From Sphingomonadales bacterium (lineage in GTDB: Bacteria > Pseudomonadota > Alphaproteobacteria > Sphingomonadales > Sphingomonadaceae), in NCBI GenBank assembly GCA_027491235.1, contig JAIXWO010000026.1, positions 276,829 to 340,828 on the forward strand: DNA of 64,000 bases, in the 5' to 3' direction. How positions within the stretch are numbered: position 1 is the first letter of the stretch; every line of letters starts with the position of its first letter. The translations under genes and the position numbers were made by a program. The notes beneath the pieces were generated by a model, which was not told the DNA's origin, did not search any database, and saw only the letters and a program-made list of their open reading frames with translations. Positions 17,724 to 26,948 of this stretch are shown piece after piece.

Positions 17724-18578
17724 TCAGGCGTGCGCCTTCTTCTTATCAGCCCACACGTTCTTATAGGCACCGACACACAGGCCGAGGAAGATGAGAAGGA
17801 AGATGACGGCAGCGGTGCCGGCACGCTTGCGGTTCTCAAGCTTCGGTTCAGCCGTCCAGGTCAGGAACGCGGTGACGTCCTTGGCCATCTGGTCGACCGT
17901 CGGCTTGGGTGCGCCTTCGCCGTAAGTCACCTGACCGTCGGTGGTCAGCGGAGCTGCCATGGCGAGGTTCAAGTTGGCAAAGTACGGGTTATAGTGGGTG
18001 GTTGCGCCGGGCATGGAAGCCGGGAACTTTTCCTTCAGCTCAGCCGGCGGCGCCTGATAGCCCGTCAGAAGAGAATAGACATAGGCCGAACCGCCGTGGC
18101 GTGCCTTTGTCATCAGGGAAAGATCTGGCGGAACAGCGTTATTGTTCGCTGCACGTGCCGCCACATCATTGGGGTAGGGTGACGGGATTTTGTCAGCTGG
18201 AATTGGCTTGCGCGTCGCCGCTTCGCCCGTATCCGGGTTGATCGAAGGCGTTTCGGCCGGCCATGTCGCGGCAATCGTCTTCACCTGACCTTCGCTATAG
18301 CCAAGGTCCTTGAAGTCGCGGAACGACACGTATTTCAGGCTGTGACAGGCGGAGCAGACTTCCTTGAAGATCTGCATGCCACGCTGAAGCTGGGCACGAT
18401 CAAACTTGCCAGCAGGACCGTCGAACGAGAAGTCGACGGACTTTGCGGGCTTGTGGAATTCGTGCTCAGCGGTTGGCGCTGCCGGCGCGGTTACGAAAGC
18501 GAAGGCGCCCATCGCGGCTGACACAAGCAGCCAGCCGGAAAAGAACAGCCCAACAAGAAATGCACCTATGCGGATCAT
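17724..18578 (-). CDS. petC: Cytochrome c1 of bc1 complex
   Basis: 284 residues from ATG 18578, preceded by AAGGACA; the open frame extends 105 bp further upstream inside petB, so this start is preferred. A signal anchor is present at the N-terminus, followed by the haem-binding CSACH motif, the axial Met region LAMAAPLT, and a C-terminal membrane anchor (TAAVIFLLIFLGLCVGAY). It carries electrons from the Rieske protein to soluble or membrane cytochrome c in the periplasm. It is the last gene of petABC, 13 bp after petB. Confidence 0.96.
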   Translation of the reverse strand: MIRIGAFLVGLFFSGWLLVSAAMGAFAFVTAPAAPTAEHEFHKPAKSVDFSFDGPAGKFDRAQLQRGMQIFKEVCSACHSLKYVSFRDFKDLGYSEGQVKTIAATWPAETPSINPDTGEAATRKPIPADKIPSPYPNDVAARAANNNAVPPDLSLMTKARHGGSAYVYSLLTGYQAPPAELKEKFPASMPGATTHYNPYFANLNLAMAAPLTTDGQVTYGEGAPKPTVDQMAKDVTAFLTWTAEPKLENRKRAGTAAVIFLLIFLGLCVGAYKNVWADKKKAHA

Positions 18579-18591
18579 GTCGATATTGTCC

Positions 18592-19878
18592 TTATTCGGC
18601 AGGCTGAAGCGTAGCGTTCGCAGGCGTGTTGCCCAGAACAGCTTCGGTGATGGATGTTGGAAGCGGCTTGGTTGTTTCGACACGCGAGATGATCGGAAGG
18701 ATGATCAGGAAGTGCGCGAAATAATAAGCCGATGCGATTTGGCTGATGAGCACGATGCCGTCCGTCGCGTGGGATCCGCCGCAATAGCCAAGAATGACAA
18801 TCGTGGGGATCAAGCCGAACCAGAAGAACTTCCGGAACATCGGACGGTAATGGCCCGAACGAACCGCTGATGTGTCCAGCCAAGGCAGGAAGAACAGCAG
18901 CAGGATCGAAGCAAACATCGCGAGCACGCCCAGCAGCTTTGCGGGGATGAACAGGAAGTCCACCGTGAACGCACGCAGGATCGCGTAGAACGGCCAGAAA
19001 TACCATTCCGGAACGATGTTGGCAGGCGTCGCCAGCGGGTTGGCAGGGATGTAGTTGTCCGGCTCACCCAAGAAATTGGGCGCAAAGAACAGGATCACTG
19101 CGAACAGCAGGAAGAACAGAGCCACGCCGACGCCATCCTTGGCGGTGTAATAAGGGTGGAACGGAACCGTGTCCTGTTCCGACTTCACTTCCACACCGGT
19201 CGGGTTTGAAGAGCCCGGAATGTGCAGCGCCCAGATGTGCAGGATGATGACACCCAAGATCACGAACGGAAGCAGGAAGTGGAGCGAGAAGAAGCGGTTC
19301 AGAGCAGCGTTGTCCGGCGCAAAACCGCCAAGCAGCCAGGTCTGGATCGGCTCACCCACCAGCGGGATGGCGCCGAACAGGCCGGTGATGACCTTGGCAC
19401 CCCAGAAGCTCATCTGGCCCCAGGGAAGGACATAGCCCATGAATGCGGTTGCCATCATCAACAGGAAGATGACGAGGCCAAGGTGCCACACCATTTCCCG
19501 CGGCGGCTTATATGATCCGTAGAACAGGCCGCGGAAAATGTGGATGTAGACCACGATGAAGAACATCGACGCGCCATTCTGGTGCGCATAACGCAGGAAC
19601 CAGCCCGAATTCACATCACGCATGATGTGCTCAACCGATGCAAATGCGATGCCGCTGTCTGCACCATAGTGCATGGCCAGAACGATGCCGGTCACGATCT
19701 GAATCATGAGCGCCATGCCGGCCAGAACACCAAAGTTCCAGAAATAGTTGAGGTTGCGCGGAACCGGATATCCAGCACCGACGGCGTTATAAACGAAGCG
19801 CGGAAGCGGAAGCTTCTCATCCATATAGCGCATGAATGCGTTGGATGGCTTATACTCGTTAGCCCAAGGAAAACTCAT
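18592..19878 (-). CDS. petB: Cytochrome b of bc1 complex
   Basis: 428 residues, full-length cytochrome b with about eight membrane helices. The haem-ligand histidines are visible in [38 protein letters not shown] and in the second pair ([19 protein letters not shown]), and the Qo-site [10 protein letters not shown] motif is intact. It is the quinol-oxidising core of the respiratory bc1 complex. It starts 11 bp after petA ends and runs into petC, the standard alphaproteobacterial order. Confidence 0.97.
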   Translation of the reverse strand: MSFPWANEYKPSNAFMRYMDEKLPLPRFVYNAVGAGYPVPRNLNYFWNFGVLAGMALMIQIVTGIVLAMHYGADSGIAFASVEHIMRDVNSGWFLRYAHQNGASMFFIVVYIHIFRGLFYGSYKPPREMVWHLGLVIFLLMMATAFMGYVLPWGQMSFWGAKVITGLFGAIPLVGEPIQTWLLGGFAPDNAALNRFFSLHFLLPFVILGVIILHIWALHIPGSSNPTGVEVKSEQDTVPFHPYYTAKDGVGVALFFLLFAVILFFAPNFLGEPDNYIPANPLATPANIVPEWYFWPFYAILRAFTVDFLFIPAKLLGVLAMFASILLLFFLPWLDTSAVRSGHYRPMFRKFFWFGLIPTIVILGYCGGSHATDGIVLISQIASAYYFAHFLIILPIISRVETTKPLPTSITEAVLGNTPANATLQPAE

Positions 19879-19889
19879 CGATCTAATCC

Positions 19890-20465
19890 TCAGCCGACCA
19901 AAATGGCAGTGTCAGAAGTGAACTCGTAGGGGGGAACCTCGAGGTTCGTGGGCGCAGGGCCCTTACGAATGCGGGCGGCGGTGTCGTAAGACGAACCGTG
20001 GCATGGGCAGAAATACCCACCATATTCGCCCTTCACTTCGCCTTCGGCAGCGCCAAGCGGCACACAACCCAGATGGGTGCAGACGCCCATGGTCACGAGC
20101 CATTGGGTTTTGCCCGCCTTTGTCCGGTCTTCCAGCGTCTGCGGGTCACGCAGATCGGAAAGCGGCGTGGCTTCGGCCTCAGCGACTTCCTTTGGCGTGA
20201 GATGGCGCACAAACAGCGGTTGCTTGCGGAAGATCGTCTTGATGGCCTGGCCCGGCTGGATCGCCGACAGGTCAACCTCAGTCGAGGCTTCAGCGAGCAC
20301 GTCAGCCGACGGGTTCATCTGGTTGATGAGAGGCAGGACGATCGAAACCGCGCCCACACCTGCGAAACTTACCGCTGCGACGTTAATGAAATCACGACGG
20401 CGAACGCCGCCCTGTTCTTCGCCAGCGGTTGCGCTGTCTTCCGTCAAACTTGCCATGCTTTCCAT
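19890..20465 (-). CDS. petA: Rieske iron-sulfur subunit of bc1 complex
   Basis: 191 residues with an N-terminal twin-Arg-like region ([20 protein letters not shown]) that anchors the protein and targets it to the Tat pathway. The [2Fe-2S] binding boxes are CTHLGCVP and CPCHGSSYD. The protein shuttles electrons from quinol to cytochrome c1. It is the first gene of the petABC operon; the promoter should lie in the gap between it and trmL (20466-20646). Confidence 0.97.
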   Translation of the reverse strand: MESMASLTEDSATAGEEQGGVRRRDFINVAAVSFAGVGAVSIVLPLINQMNPSADVLAEASTEVDLSAIQPGQAIKTIFRKQPLFVRHLTPKEVAEAEATPLSDLRDPQTLEDRTKAGKTQWLVTMGVCTHLGCVPLGAAEGEVKGEYGGYFCPCHGSSYDTAARIRKGPAPTNLEVPPYEFTSDTAILVG

Positions 20466-20646
20466 TTATCCCTGATTCGACTTAGACCTTACCATCCAAC
20501 TGTTCCTTCTTGGAAACCGCGGAAAATCAGGACAGCGACCCCCAGAACCGTAAGATTTGCGGGCCTGATAGCGATGTTACCGGCAGTTGCAAATACGAAA
20601 TCCAAGCCGCTTGCCGGGTGCCATGTGGATCGCTTATCGCATTGCG

Positions 20647-21099
20647 ATGCGCATTGCACTTTACGAACCCGAAATCGCAGGTAACGTTGGCGCAATCCTG
20701 CGCCTTGCCGCCTGCATGGATGTGGCCGTCGATATCATCGATCCGTGCGGCTTTCCTTTCTCCGACAAGAAGCTGAAACGGTCCGGCATGGATTATGCAG
20801 AGCGGGTTGATCTCGCGCGCCATGCCGATTGGCCCACATTCCAGCAGGCGAAACCCGGTCGTCTCATCCTCATGTCCAGCAAGGCGGACACCCTCCTTGG
20901 TGATTTCAGCTTCCAGCCGGAAGACACGTTGCTGATGGGCAAGGAAAGTGCGGGAGTGCCGGACGACGTCCGCGCCGTTTGTGATGCCGCCATCCGAATC
21001 CCCATGGCCCCAGGGCTTCGCTCCTTCAACATTTCGGTCGCAACCGGCATCGCTGTGTTTGAGGCGTTGCGGCAAACAGGCCAGTTGCCAGCCGGTTGA
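20647..21099 (+). CDS. trmL: tRNA (cytidine(34)-2'-O)-methyltransferase
   Basis: 150 residues from ATG 20647, matching the family start MRIALYEPEIAGNVGAILRL; the open frame extends to 20587 without homology. SPOUT-fold trefoil-knot motifs are visible: GNVGAILRL near the N-terminus, LMGKESAGVPDDV and IRIPMAPGLRSFNISVATGI at the C-terminus. The enzyme 2'-O-methylates the wobble base of leucine tRNAs. It is divergent from petA and precedes hemF. Confidence 0.93.
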   Translation: MRIALYEPEIAGNVGAILRLAACMDVAVDIIDPCGFPFSDKKLKRSGMDYAERVDLARHADWPTFQQAKPGRLILMSSKADTLLGDFSFQPEDTLLMGKESAGVPDDVRAVCDAAIRIPMAPGLRSFNISVATGIAVFEALRQTGQLPAG

Positions 21100-21140
21100 G
21101 TGGCTTGGCATCCATCTATTGCACTTCTAAAGCGACCGCC

Positions 21141-22001
21141 ATGAACAGACCCAATGTCCCTTTCGCGCTCGATACCGAGCAGGCGGCCGCCCGATCCTGG
21201 TTTGAAAGCCTTCGCGACCGCATTTGTGCCGAGTTTGAAGCCATTGAGCGGGAAGCCGGAAGCGACGCATCGTTTGGCTATACGGCCTGGAATCGCGATG
21301 ATGATCCCGACGCCAAAGGCGGCGGCGGTGTGCGCGGTGTCATGAAGGGCAAGGTCTTTGAAAAGGTGGGCGTCAACGTGTCCACCGTCGGCGGCGCGTT
21401 TTCGGAAGAGTTTTCCAAAACCATTCATGGCGCGGGGGATGATCCCAATTTCTTTGCCACCGGTATCAGCTTGGTAGCCCATATGGCCAACCCACATGTG
21501 CCTGCCGTGCATATGAATACGCGCTTCCTCGTCACGCAAAAGCGCTGGCTGGGTGGTGGCGCGGACCTCAACCCGCCGATCCCGTATGACGAGGACACGG
21601 CAGACTTCCATGCCCGGCTGAAATCGACCTGCGATGCGCATGGGGACGATTATTACGATCGCTTCAAAAAATGGGCGGATGATTATTTCTGGATTCCCCA
21701 TCGCGGCGTGCATCGCGGCGTCGGCGGGATTTTCTACGATCATCTGGAAGGCGCGTTTGATGAGAATTTCGCCTTTACCCGCGATGTGGGGGATGCGTTT
21801 CTGGACGTTTACCCCAAGCTCGTGCGGCGACGGATGAACCAGCCCTTTTCTGCCGCCGAGAAAGAGCAGCAGCTCATCTGGCGTGGCCGATATGCCGAAT
21901 TCAACCTTGTTTATGATCGCGGAACACTCTTTGGCCTGAAGACCGGCGGCAACATCGACGCCATCCTGATGAGCCTGCCGCCTGAAGCGACATGGGCCTG
22001 A
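21141..22001 (+). CDS. hemF: Oxygen-dependent coproporphyrinogen III oxidase
   Basis: 286 residues from ATG 21141. Strong family blocks: GGGVRGVMKGKVFEKVGVN, NPHVPAVHMNTRF, WLGGGADLNPPIPYDEDT, HRGVHRGVGGIFYDHL and the C-terminal RYAEFNLVYDRGTLFGLKTG. It decarboxylates coproporphyrinogen III to protoporphyrinogen IX in haem synthesis. The upstream TTG at 21096 that lengthens the frame overlaps trmL and lacks family similarity. It overlaps the GNAT gene by 10 bp, so the two are cotranscribed. Confidence 0.96.
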   Translation: MNRPNVPFALDTEQAAARSWFESLRDRICAEFEAIEREAGSDASFGYTAWNRDDDPDAKGGGGVRGVMKGKVFEKVGVNVSTVGGAFSEEFSKTIHGAGDDPNFFATGISLVAHMANPHVPAVHMNTRFLVTQKRWLGGGADLNPPIPYDEDTADFHARLKSTCDAHGDDYYDRFKKWADDYFWIPHRGVHRGVGGIFYDHLEGAFDENFAFTRDVGDAFLDVYPKLVRRRMNQPFSAAEKEQQLIWRGRYAEFNLVYDRGTLFGLKTGGNIDAILMSLPPEATWA

Positions 22002-22591
22002 CGCCAGTCCCCGAAGGCGAGGTGGCGACCATCGTCACGTCGCTGGAAATGCGCACCCGGCCAAGGCCTGCGCCGCTGAATGCGGTGCCATTGTCGCTTG
22101 TGCCCTGGAAGGCGCCGACACCCGCCAAATATCGCGCTCTGTTTGAACGCGTGGGGAGCCCTTGGCTCTGGTTCTCACGTCTGGTCATGTCGGATGCTGA
22201 GCTGACGGCCATTATTCACGATGAGGCCGTGACCATCTGGGCTGTGTGCGATCGCGCCGGAATAGAGGTGGGCATCCTCGAACTCGATTTTCGGACAGAG
22301 GGCGCGTGTGAGATCGCCTTCTTTGGCCTTGTGCCTGAACTGAATGGCAAGGGCTACGGCCGCTGGCTGATGGCGCAGGCCATGGCTGCCGCTTGGCGGC
22401 CCGGGGTCACACGGGTGTGGGTACACACCTGCACGCTCGACGGGCCATCGGCGCTGGGCTTTTACATCAGGTCCGGCTTTGTGCCTTATGCCCGCGCGGT
22501 CGAGACTTTTCCCGATCCCCGCCTCCTAGGCATCCTACCAAAGGACGCGGCGCCTCAGATCCCGCTTTTGGCGGCCGATAGCGCGCGATAA
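21992..22591 (+). CDS. GNAT family N-acetyltransferase
   Basis: 199 residues. The C-terminal half holds the acetyl-CoA binding motif GLVPELNGKGYGRWLMAQAM (R/Q-x-x-G-x-G/A) and the following strand VTRVWVHTCTLDGPSALGFY with SGF, the GNAT signature. The N-terminal 60 residues are unlike the standard fold. The substrate is unknown. It begins within the last 10 bp of hemF and ends overlapping the convergent membrane-protein gene by 37 bp. Confidence 0.85.
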   Translation: MGLTPVPEGEVATIVTSLEMRTRPRPAPLNAVPLSLVPWKAPTPAKYRALFERVGSPWLWFSRLVMSDAELTAIIHDEAVTIWAVCDRAGIEVGILELDFRTEGACEIAFFGLVPELNGKGYGRWLMAQAMAAAWRPGVTRVWVHTCTLDGPSALGFYIRSGFVPYARAVETFPDPRLLGILPKDAAPQIPLLAADSAR

Positions 22592-23286
22592 AAGCTCGCG
22601 GAGAGCAGCACAAAGACCAGCATCAATGTCGTCGGTGTGATGGCCGACAGGATGTTGCGCGCAATCAACGCGCCGCCTTCAGGCAGCAGGAGCTGCGTCG
22701 GTATGCCAATGATGGCCACCAGCGCTGAAGTCGTGATCCAGGTGACGACCGCCAGAATCGCAACGAGCCCAAAGACCTGCCAGCCAAGCCCCCGTGTCAG
22801 ATCAAAGCTGCGGGCAAGGGCGCGCAGAGGATTGCGCACATCTTCGGCCATGACAGCGGCGTCGGAAACCATCGTGCGCGCAATCACATACAGGCCCGGC
22901 ACAATCAGTAGCAGAAATCCGCCCAGCATGATCAGTTGTTGCAACAGCGAGACGAAGAACAGGCTGGGCAGCATCTGCGCCGATGCTGCAATGGCGCCGC
23001 CAACTGTCGGGCGGGACGGGTGAAGTAGCAACGCCAGCAGGGTGCCTGTCCCGAGGAGCGTCACCAGCCGTAGCGCGAGCAGCGGGACGATGTTCGCCTC
23101 ATAATAAAGCGCAAGGTTTTGCATCGATTTCTGGTCGATGCCGTCCATCTGCGGCGGCGCCAGATAGATCGCCTGTGCCAGCGTCGGCAGGAACATGAAG
23201 GCGCCTGCGACCACTAGAATGATATCGGCATGGGCCTTCAGCATGGCCAGAATGTCCTGCCAAATGGCATCGTAAGACAGCTTCAC
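22555..23286 (-). CDS. Multi-pass membrane protein, YciC/GDPD-membrane-like
   Basis: 243 residues from GTG 23286, which follows GAGGAG by 9 nt; the frame is open another 560 bp upstream but without sense. It contains about six hydrophobic segments (ADIILVVAGAFMFLPTLAQA, VPLLALRLVTLLGTGTLLAL, LFFVSLLQQLIMLGG, FLLLIVPGLYVIARTMVSDA, and two at the C-terminus). VPGLYVIARTMVSDAAVMAE with NPLRALARSFDLTRG resembles the integral membrane domain found in YciC- and glycerophosphodiesterase-type proteins. No function can be assigned. Confidence 0.78.
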   Translation of the reverse strand: MKLSYDAIWQDILAMLKAHADIILVVAGAFMFLPTLAQAIYLAPPQMDGIDQKSMQNLALYYEANIVPLLALRLVTLLGTGTLLALLLHPSRPTVGGAIAASAQMLPSLFFVSLLQQLIMLGGFLLLIVPGLYVIARTMVSDAAVMAEDVRNPLRALARSFDLTRGLGWQVFGLVAILAVVTWITTSALVAIIGIPTQLLLPEGGALIARNILSAITPTTLMLVFVLLSASFYRALSAAKSGI

Positions 23287-23485
23287 GCAACGCAACTCCT
23301 CGTTAACTCCTGCTCCGTTACGACATCGGCGCGGCATGGACAATCGGTGAGGGCAGCGCCCTCGCCGGCCCTGGCGACGCGAGATGCCAACTCCCGCGAA
23401 CTTAAATTGACAAAAACAACCATTAAGGACAGGTAATCCTGCCATTTTGGCTTTATTTGCGACCAGAGGGAGCCTCGTTCCAATT

Positions 23486-24289
23486 GTGACCCTGCTCGAA
23501 GCCCGGATTGTGGCCAAACCTTGGGGACGACGAGCTCTGCCGCCACCGTTTGCCAATCCGTCGGCAGAACCGATTGGTGAGATCTGGTTTGAACCTCCGC
23601 CCGCGCTGGATGCGCTGCTGGTCAAATATATCTTCACGACGGAAAAACTCTCCGTCCAATGCCATCCTTCCGATGCGCAGACCCAAGCGCTTGGGCTTGG
23701 GCGGCAGGGCAAGGAAGAGTGCTGGCTTGTTCTGGATGCGGTACCGGGCGCGCAAATGGCCATTGGTCTGAAGTCGCCTGTGGACGAAGATGTGCTGCGT
23801 CGTGCCGCGCTAGATGGATCGATTGAAGATCTGCTGGCTTGGCACCCCGCCAAGTCAGGTGATTTCTTTTATATTCCGGCCAACACCGTCCATGCGATCG
23901 GCGCGGGCATCACGGTGATCGAAGTGCAGCAAAATTCGGACATCACCTATCGGCTTTACGATTATGGCCGCCCCCGGGAGTTGCACGTGGAAGAGGGGAT
24001 GTCGGTTGCCTATGGCGCGCCTTATCCGGCGGGTTTGCACCGGCGTCTTGCGCCTGCGGGCGCGGCGACGTTGGTCGAAGGCCCCTATTTCCGGCTCGAC
24101 CGTCTGGATGGCGTGCCGGAGGCCGCAACGCTGACCCGATATGAGGGGGGCGTCCTCCTGATGCCCGTTGATTGCGAGGTCTCCGCTGGTGGTCGCACCA
24201 TCGGGCCGGGGCAATGCGGCTATGTGGAGGCGCTTGCCGGGGTTTCCTTCCCATCCACTGGCCTGACCCTGATCGCCCAGCCCTGCTGA
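23486..24289 (+). CDS. manA: Class I mannose-6-phosphate isomerase
   Basis: 267 residues from GTG 23486; TTG 23447 in the same frame is an alternative. Zinc and substrate motifs of type I PMI are present: VQCHPSDAQT, GKEECWLVLDA, FFYIPANTVHAIGAG and VIEVQQNSDITYRLYDYGR. It interconverts fructose-6-phosphate and mannose-6-phosphate. It overlaps the phosphomannomutase start by 1 bp, so the two enzymes leading to mannose-1-phosphate, the precursor of GDP-mannose, are co-expressed. That feeds the Gmd branch of the EPS operon at the left end. Confidence 0.9.
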   Translation: MTLLEARIVAKPWGRRALPPPFANPSAEPIGEIWFEPPPALDALLVKYIFTTEKLSVQCHPSDAQTQALGLGRQGKEECWLVLDAVPGAQMAIGLKSPVDEDVLRRAALDGSIEDLLAWHPAKSGDFFYIPANTVHAIGAGITVIEVQQNSDITYRLYDYGRPRELHVEEGMSVAYGAPYPAGLHRRLAPAGAATLVEGPYFRLDRLDGVPEAATLTRYEGGVLLMPVDCEVSAGGRTIGPGQCGYVEALAGVSFPSTGLTLIAQPC

Positions 24290-25809
24290 TGTCTTCCTCC
24301 TCTCATCGGGTCACCAATATGGCCAACAGCCCTTTATGCGTTGCCGACGTTATTGAACAAAGCGGCGTTGCCTTTGGCACCAGCGGTGCGCGCGGGCTTG
24401 TCAGCGCGATGACCGACCGTGTGTGCCATGCCTATACCACTGGCTTTCTGAAGTTCATGGCAGACTGTGGCGCTTGGACTGTCGGCGGGCGCGTGGCGCT
24501 CGCGGGTGATTTGCGGCCCAGCACGCCCCGCATTCTCGCCGCCTGTGCGCAAGCGGTGCGGGATTTGGGCGGGGAACCTGTCTATTGCGGTCTCGTGCCG
24601 ACACCTGCGCTTGCCTTGTGGGCCTTTGGCGATGGGGTGCCCTCGCTCATGGTCACCGGCAGCCACATTCCCGATGACCGCAACGGCATCAAATTCTACC
24701 GGCCCGATGGCGAGATTTTGAAAGAGGATGAGCCCGGCATCCTGCGGCAGTCTGTCAGCGCGGATGACAAAGGCTGGACAGCGGATGGGATGCTCCTTGA
24801 ACGCCAAGCCTTGCCCAAGGCCATCGATGTCGGCCCTGCTTATGTCGCCCGATATCTCGACTTCTTCGGCGCGTCGGCGCTCCACGGTCTGCGGCTGGGG
24901 GTCTATCAACATTCGTCGGTCGGCCGGGATGTCCTTGTCGACATCCTCGAAGCCATGGGCGCAGATGTGGTCGTACTTGGCCGGTCGGAGACATTCATTC
25001 CCGTGGACACCGAAGCTGTCCGCGCGGAGGACATTGATCTGGCACGCGGATGGGCGGCCGAGCACCGTCTTGATGCGATTGCCTCCACCGATGGGGACAG
25101 TGACCGGCCATTGCTGGCGGATCATGAAGGGGAATGGCTGCGCGGCGATGTCCTCGGTGTGCTTTGTGCTCAGGCAATAGGCGCGCAGAGCCTCGTCACG
25201 CCGGTATCGAGCAACACGCTGGTCGAAAAATGCGGGGCCTTCGGCGCGGTGCATCGCACGCGCATTGGGTCTCCCTATGTCATTGCCGCAATGGCGGCAG
25301 CGCTGGCAGCAAAGGAAGGCGTTGTCGGCGGATATGAAGCCAATGGCGGCTTCCTGCTGGCCAGTGATGTGACACGCGAAGGCCGGACGCTCAACGCCTT
25401 GCCGACCCGCGATGCGGTGCTTCCCATTGTCGCGGCGCTTGCTGCCGCCCGGCCCGGACGCCTTGCTGACCTTGTGGCCGACCTACCGCCCCGGACCACC
25501 TTTAGTGACCGGCTCGAAGAATTTGCGCCTGCGCGGCGGGATGCGCTCTTTGTCTGGCTGAAGGAGGGCGATGATGCGCGCCGGTCGCGCCTTGAGGAGA
25601 GCTTTGGCCCGATTGCAGGTGATGCCCTGATCGACATTGATGATCTGGATGGTGTCCGCATGACCTTCGCCAACGGGCGAATCGTCCATTTACGGGGGTC
25701 CGGCAACGCGCCTGAGCTGCGCTGCTATGCGGAAGCTGAGAATAAGGCCCTCGCGGAGGCGCTGAGCCGTCAGGCGCTGGATTGGGTCGCGGAGCGCTTT
25801 CCGGCCTGA
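24289..25809 (+). CDS. Phosphomannomutase/phosphoglucomutase
   Basis: 506 residues from ATG 24289. The four alpha-D-phosphohexomutase motifs are visible: TGSHIPDDRNGIKFY (phosphoserine in TGSHIP, unusual for TASHNP), STDGDSDRPL metal loop, GGYEANGGFLL sugar-binding loop and HLRGSGNAPELRCY phosphate-binding loop. It moves phosphate between positions 6 and 1 of mannose or glucose. It directly follows manA and precedes lipB by 48 bp. The TGSHIP and RGSGNAPELR variants suggest a distinct PMM subgroup, with mannose as the inferred substrate from the neighbour. Confidence 0.9.
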   Translation: MSSSSHRVTNMANSPLCVADVIEQSGVAFGTSGARGLVSAMTDRVCHAYTTGFLKFMADCGAWTVGGRVALAGDLRPSTPRILAACAQAVRDLGGEPVYCGLVPTPALALWAFGDGVPSLMVTGSHIPDDRNGIKFYRPDGEILKEDEPGILRQSVSADDKGWTADGMLLERQALPKAIDVGPAYVARYLDFFGASALHGLRLGVYQHSSVGRDVLVDILEAMGADVVVLGRSETFIPVDTEAVRAEDIDLARGWAAEHRLDAIASTDGDSDRPLLADHEGEWLRGDVLGVLCAQAIGAQSLVTPVSSNTLVEKCGAFGAVHRTRIGSPYVIAAMAAALAAKEGVVGGYEANGGFLLASDVTREGRTLNALPTRDAVLPIVAALAAARPGRLADLVADLPPRTTFSDRLEEFAPARRDALFVWLKEGDDARRSRLEESFGPIAGDALIDIDDLDGVRMTFANGRIVHLRGSGNAPELRCYAEAENKALAEALSRQALDWVAERFPA

Positions 25810-25857
25810 ACGGCGCTCCATCTCGACTCCCGTGCCACCACCCGCCATGCCGCGCCA

Positions 25858-26520
25858 ATGACGCACGCCGATTCGGACATTGACTGGACCGTTTCTGACG
25901 GACTGACAGATTATGCGACTGCGCTTTCTGCAATGGAGGCGCGGGCCGCGGCCATTGCGGACGGTTCAGCACGTGAGCAGATCTGGCTGCTGGAACATCC
26001 GCCGCTCTACACCGCGGGCACCAGCGCGGACCCGGCCGAGATGCTGGACCCGCGCTTTCCCGTGTTTAGGGCGGGTCGGGGAGGGCGGTATACCTATCAC
26101 GGCCCCGGCCAGCGGGTCGGCTATGTCCTCCTCAACCTGAAGGCACGGGGGGAGGACGTCCGCTGCTACGTTCACGCGCTTGAAGGCTGGGTCATCGCGG
26201 CTTTGGCAGATCTTGGCGTCACCTGCTGGCGGGCGGAGGGTCGCGTCGGCATCTGGACCGACGACAATGGCGTGGAAGCGAAAATTGGCGCCATTGGCGT
26301 TCGCGTGCGCCGTTGGGTGACTTTCCACGGCTTTGCGGTGAATGTCACGCCGGACCTCACGCACTTTGACGGGATTGTTCCGTGCGGTTTGCCTGAATTT
26401 GCGGTCACCAGTTTGCAAAAATTGGGCAAAACATGCTCTATGGAGGCGTTGGATGCTGCTCTAAGCCGCCAATTTCCGTGCTTTCTTGCCTCTTTGGCAA
26501 AAGCGAACAAAAAGGCTTGA
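25858..26520 (+). CDS. lipB: Octanoyltransferase LipB
   Basis: 220 residues. Family motifs: [40 protein letters not shown], the catalytic lysine in [20 protein letters not shown] and catalytic cysteine in IVPCGLPE. It transfers octanoyl from acyl carrier protein to lipoyl domains of pyruvate and 2-oxoglutarate dehydrogenase, the first step of lipoate attachment. Start ATG 25858 lacks a strong ribosome site but matches the family start. No lipA is nearby in the window. Confidence 0.95.
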   Translation: MTHADSDIDWTVSDGLTDYATALSAMEARAAAIADGSAREQIWLLEHPPLYTAGTSADPAEMLDPRFPVFRAGRGGRYTYHGPGQRVGYVLLNLKARGEDVRCYVHALEGWVIAALADLGVTCWRAEGRVGIWTDDNGVEAKIGAIGVRVRRWVTFHGFAVNVTPDLTHFDGIVPCGLPEFAVTSLQKLGKTCSMEALDAALSRQFPCFLASLAKANKKA

Positions 26521-26612
26521 GCAACAATGAACAACGCTGTAAATGTCCACCTCGATTTGGGTATTTAGGGCGCACCCCTGTCCAGATCATTTCTGCCTAG
26601 GGAGTTGATACC

Positions 26613-26822
26613 ATGAAGAAATTTGCAATCGTTTCGCTCGTCGCTGTTGGCCTGACCCTTTCCGCTTGCGGCAAGAAGGAAGAAGCTGTCGAAGCAAACG
26701 CAACCGAACTCAACGAAGCTGTTGCCACCGAAGGCACCGCTAACGATTCGATGACGAACGTTGACGCAGCTGCCGGCGCTGAAGCCAACGCTGTCGACGC
26801 AAACGCTTCGAACGCGATGTAA
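26613..26822 (+). CDS. Small Ala/Asn/Glu-rich lipoprotein
   Basis: 69 residues with a lipobox: MKKFAIVSLVAVGLTLSAC, cleavage before the cysteine at about residue 19. The mature 50 residues are acidic and low-complexity (repeated EANA, DANA type steps), similar to small lipoproteins common in sphingomonads. ATG 26613 follows GGGAG by about 10 nt. The function is unknown; it probably sits in the outer membrane or inner membrane as a lipid-anchored peptide. A strong terminator follows at 26852. Confidence 0.82.
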   Translation: MKKFAIVSLVAVGLTLSACGKKEEAVEANATELNEAVATEGTANDSMTNVDAAAGAEANAVDANASNAM

Positions 26823-26851
26823 TTTCGCTTCAACGCGAATTTATAAGATTG

Positions 26852-26886
26852 GGGTCGTCCGGTTCGCCGGGCGGCCCTTTTCTTTT
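26852..26886 (+). terminator. Rho-independent terminator
   Basis: Stem GGGTCGTCCGG / CCGGGCGGCCC around a TTCG loop, with G-U pairs, followed by TTTTCTTTT. It sits 30 bp after the lipoprotein gene. Confidence 0.85.
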
Positions 26887-26948
26887 GCATTCATTTTGGC
26901 GTAATGCTGGCAGCCTCATTTAGCGCAAAAGAAGGAATGATCCGCCCC

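Noticed and set aside
22555..23853. Very long reading of the membrane protein gene (432 residues)
   Set aside because: The first about 190 codons overlap manA on the other strand and lack sense; a good GAGGAG site supports GTG 23286.
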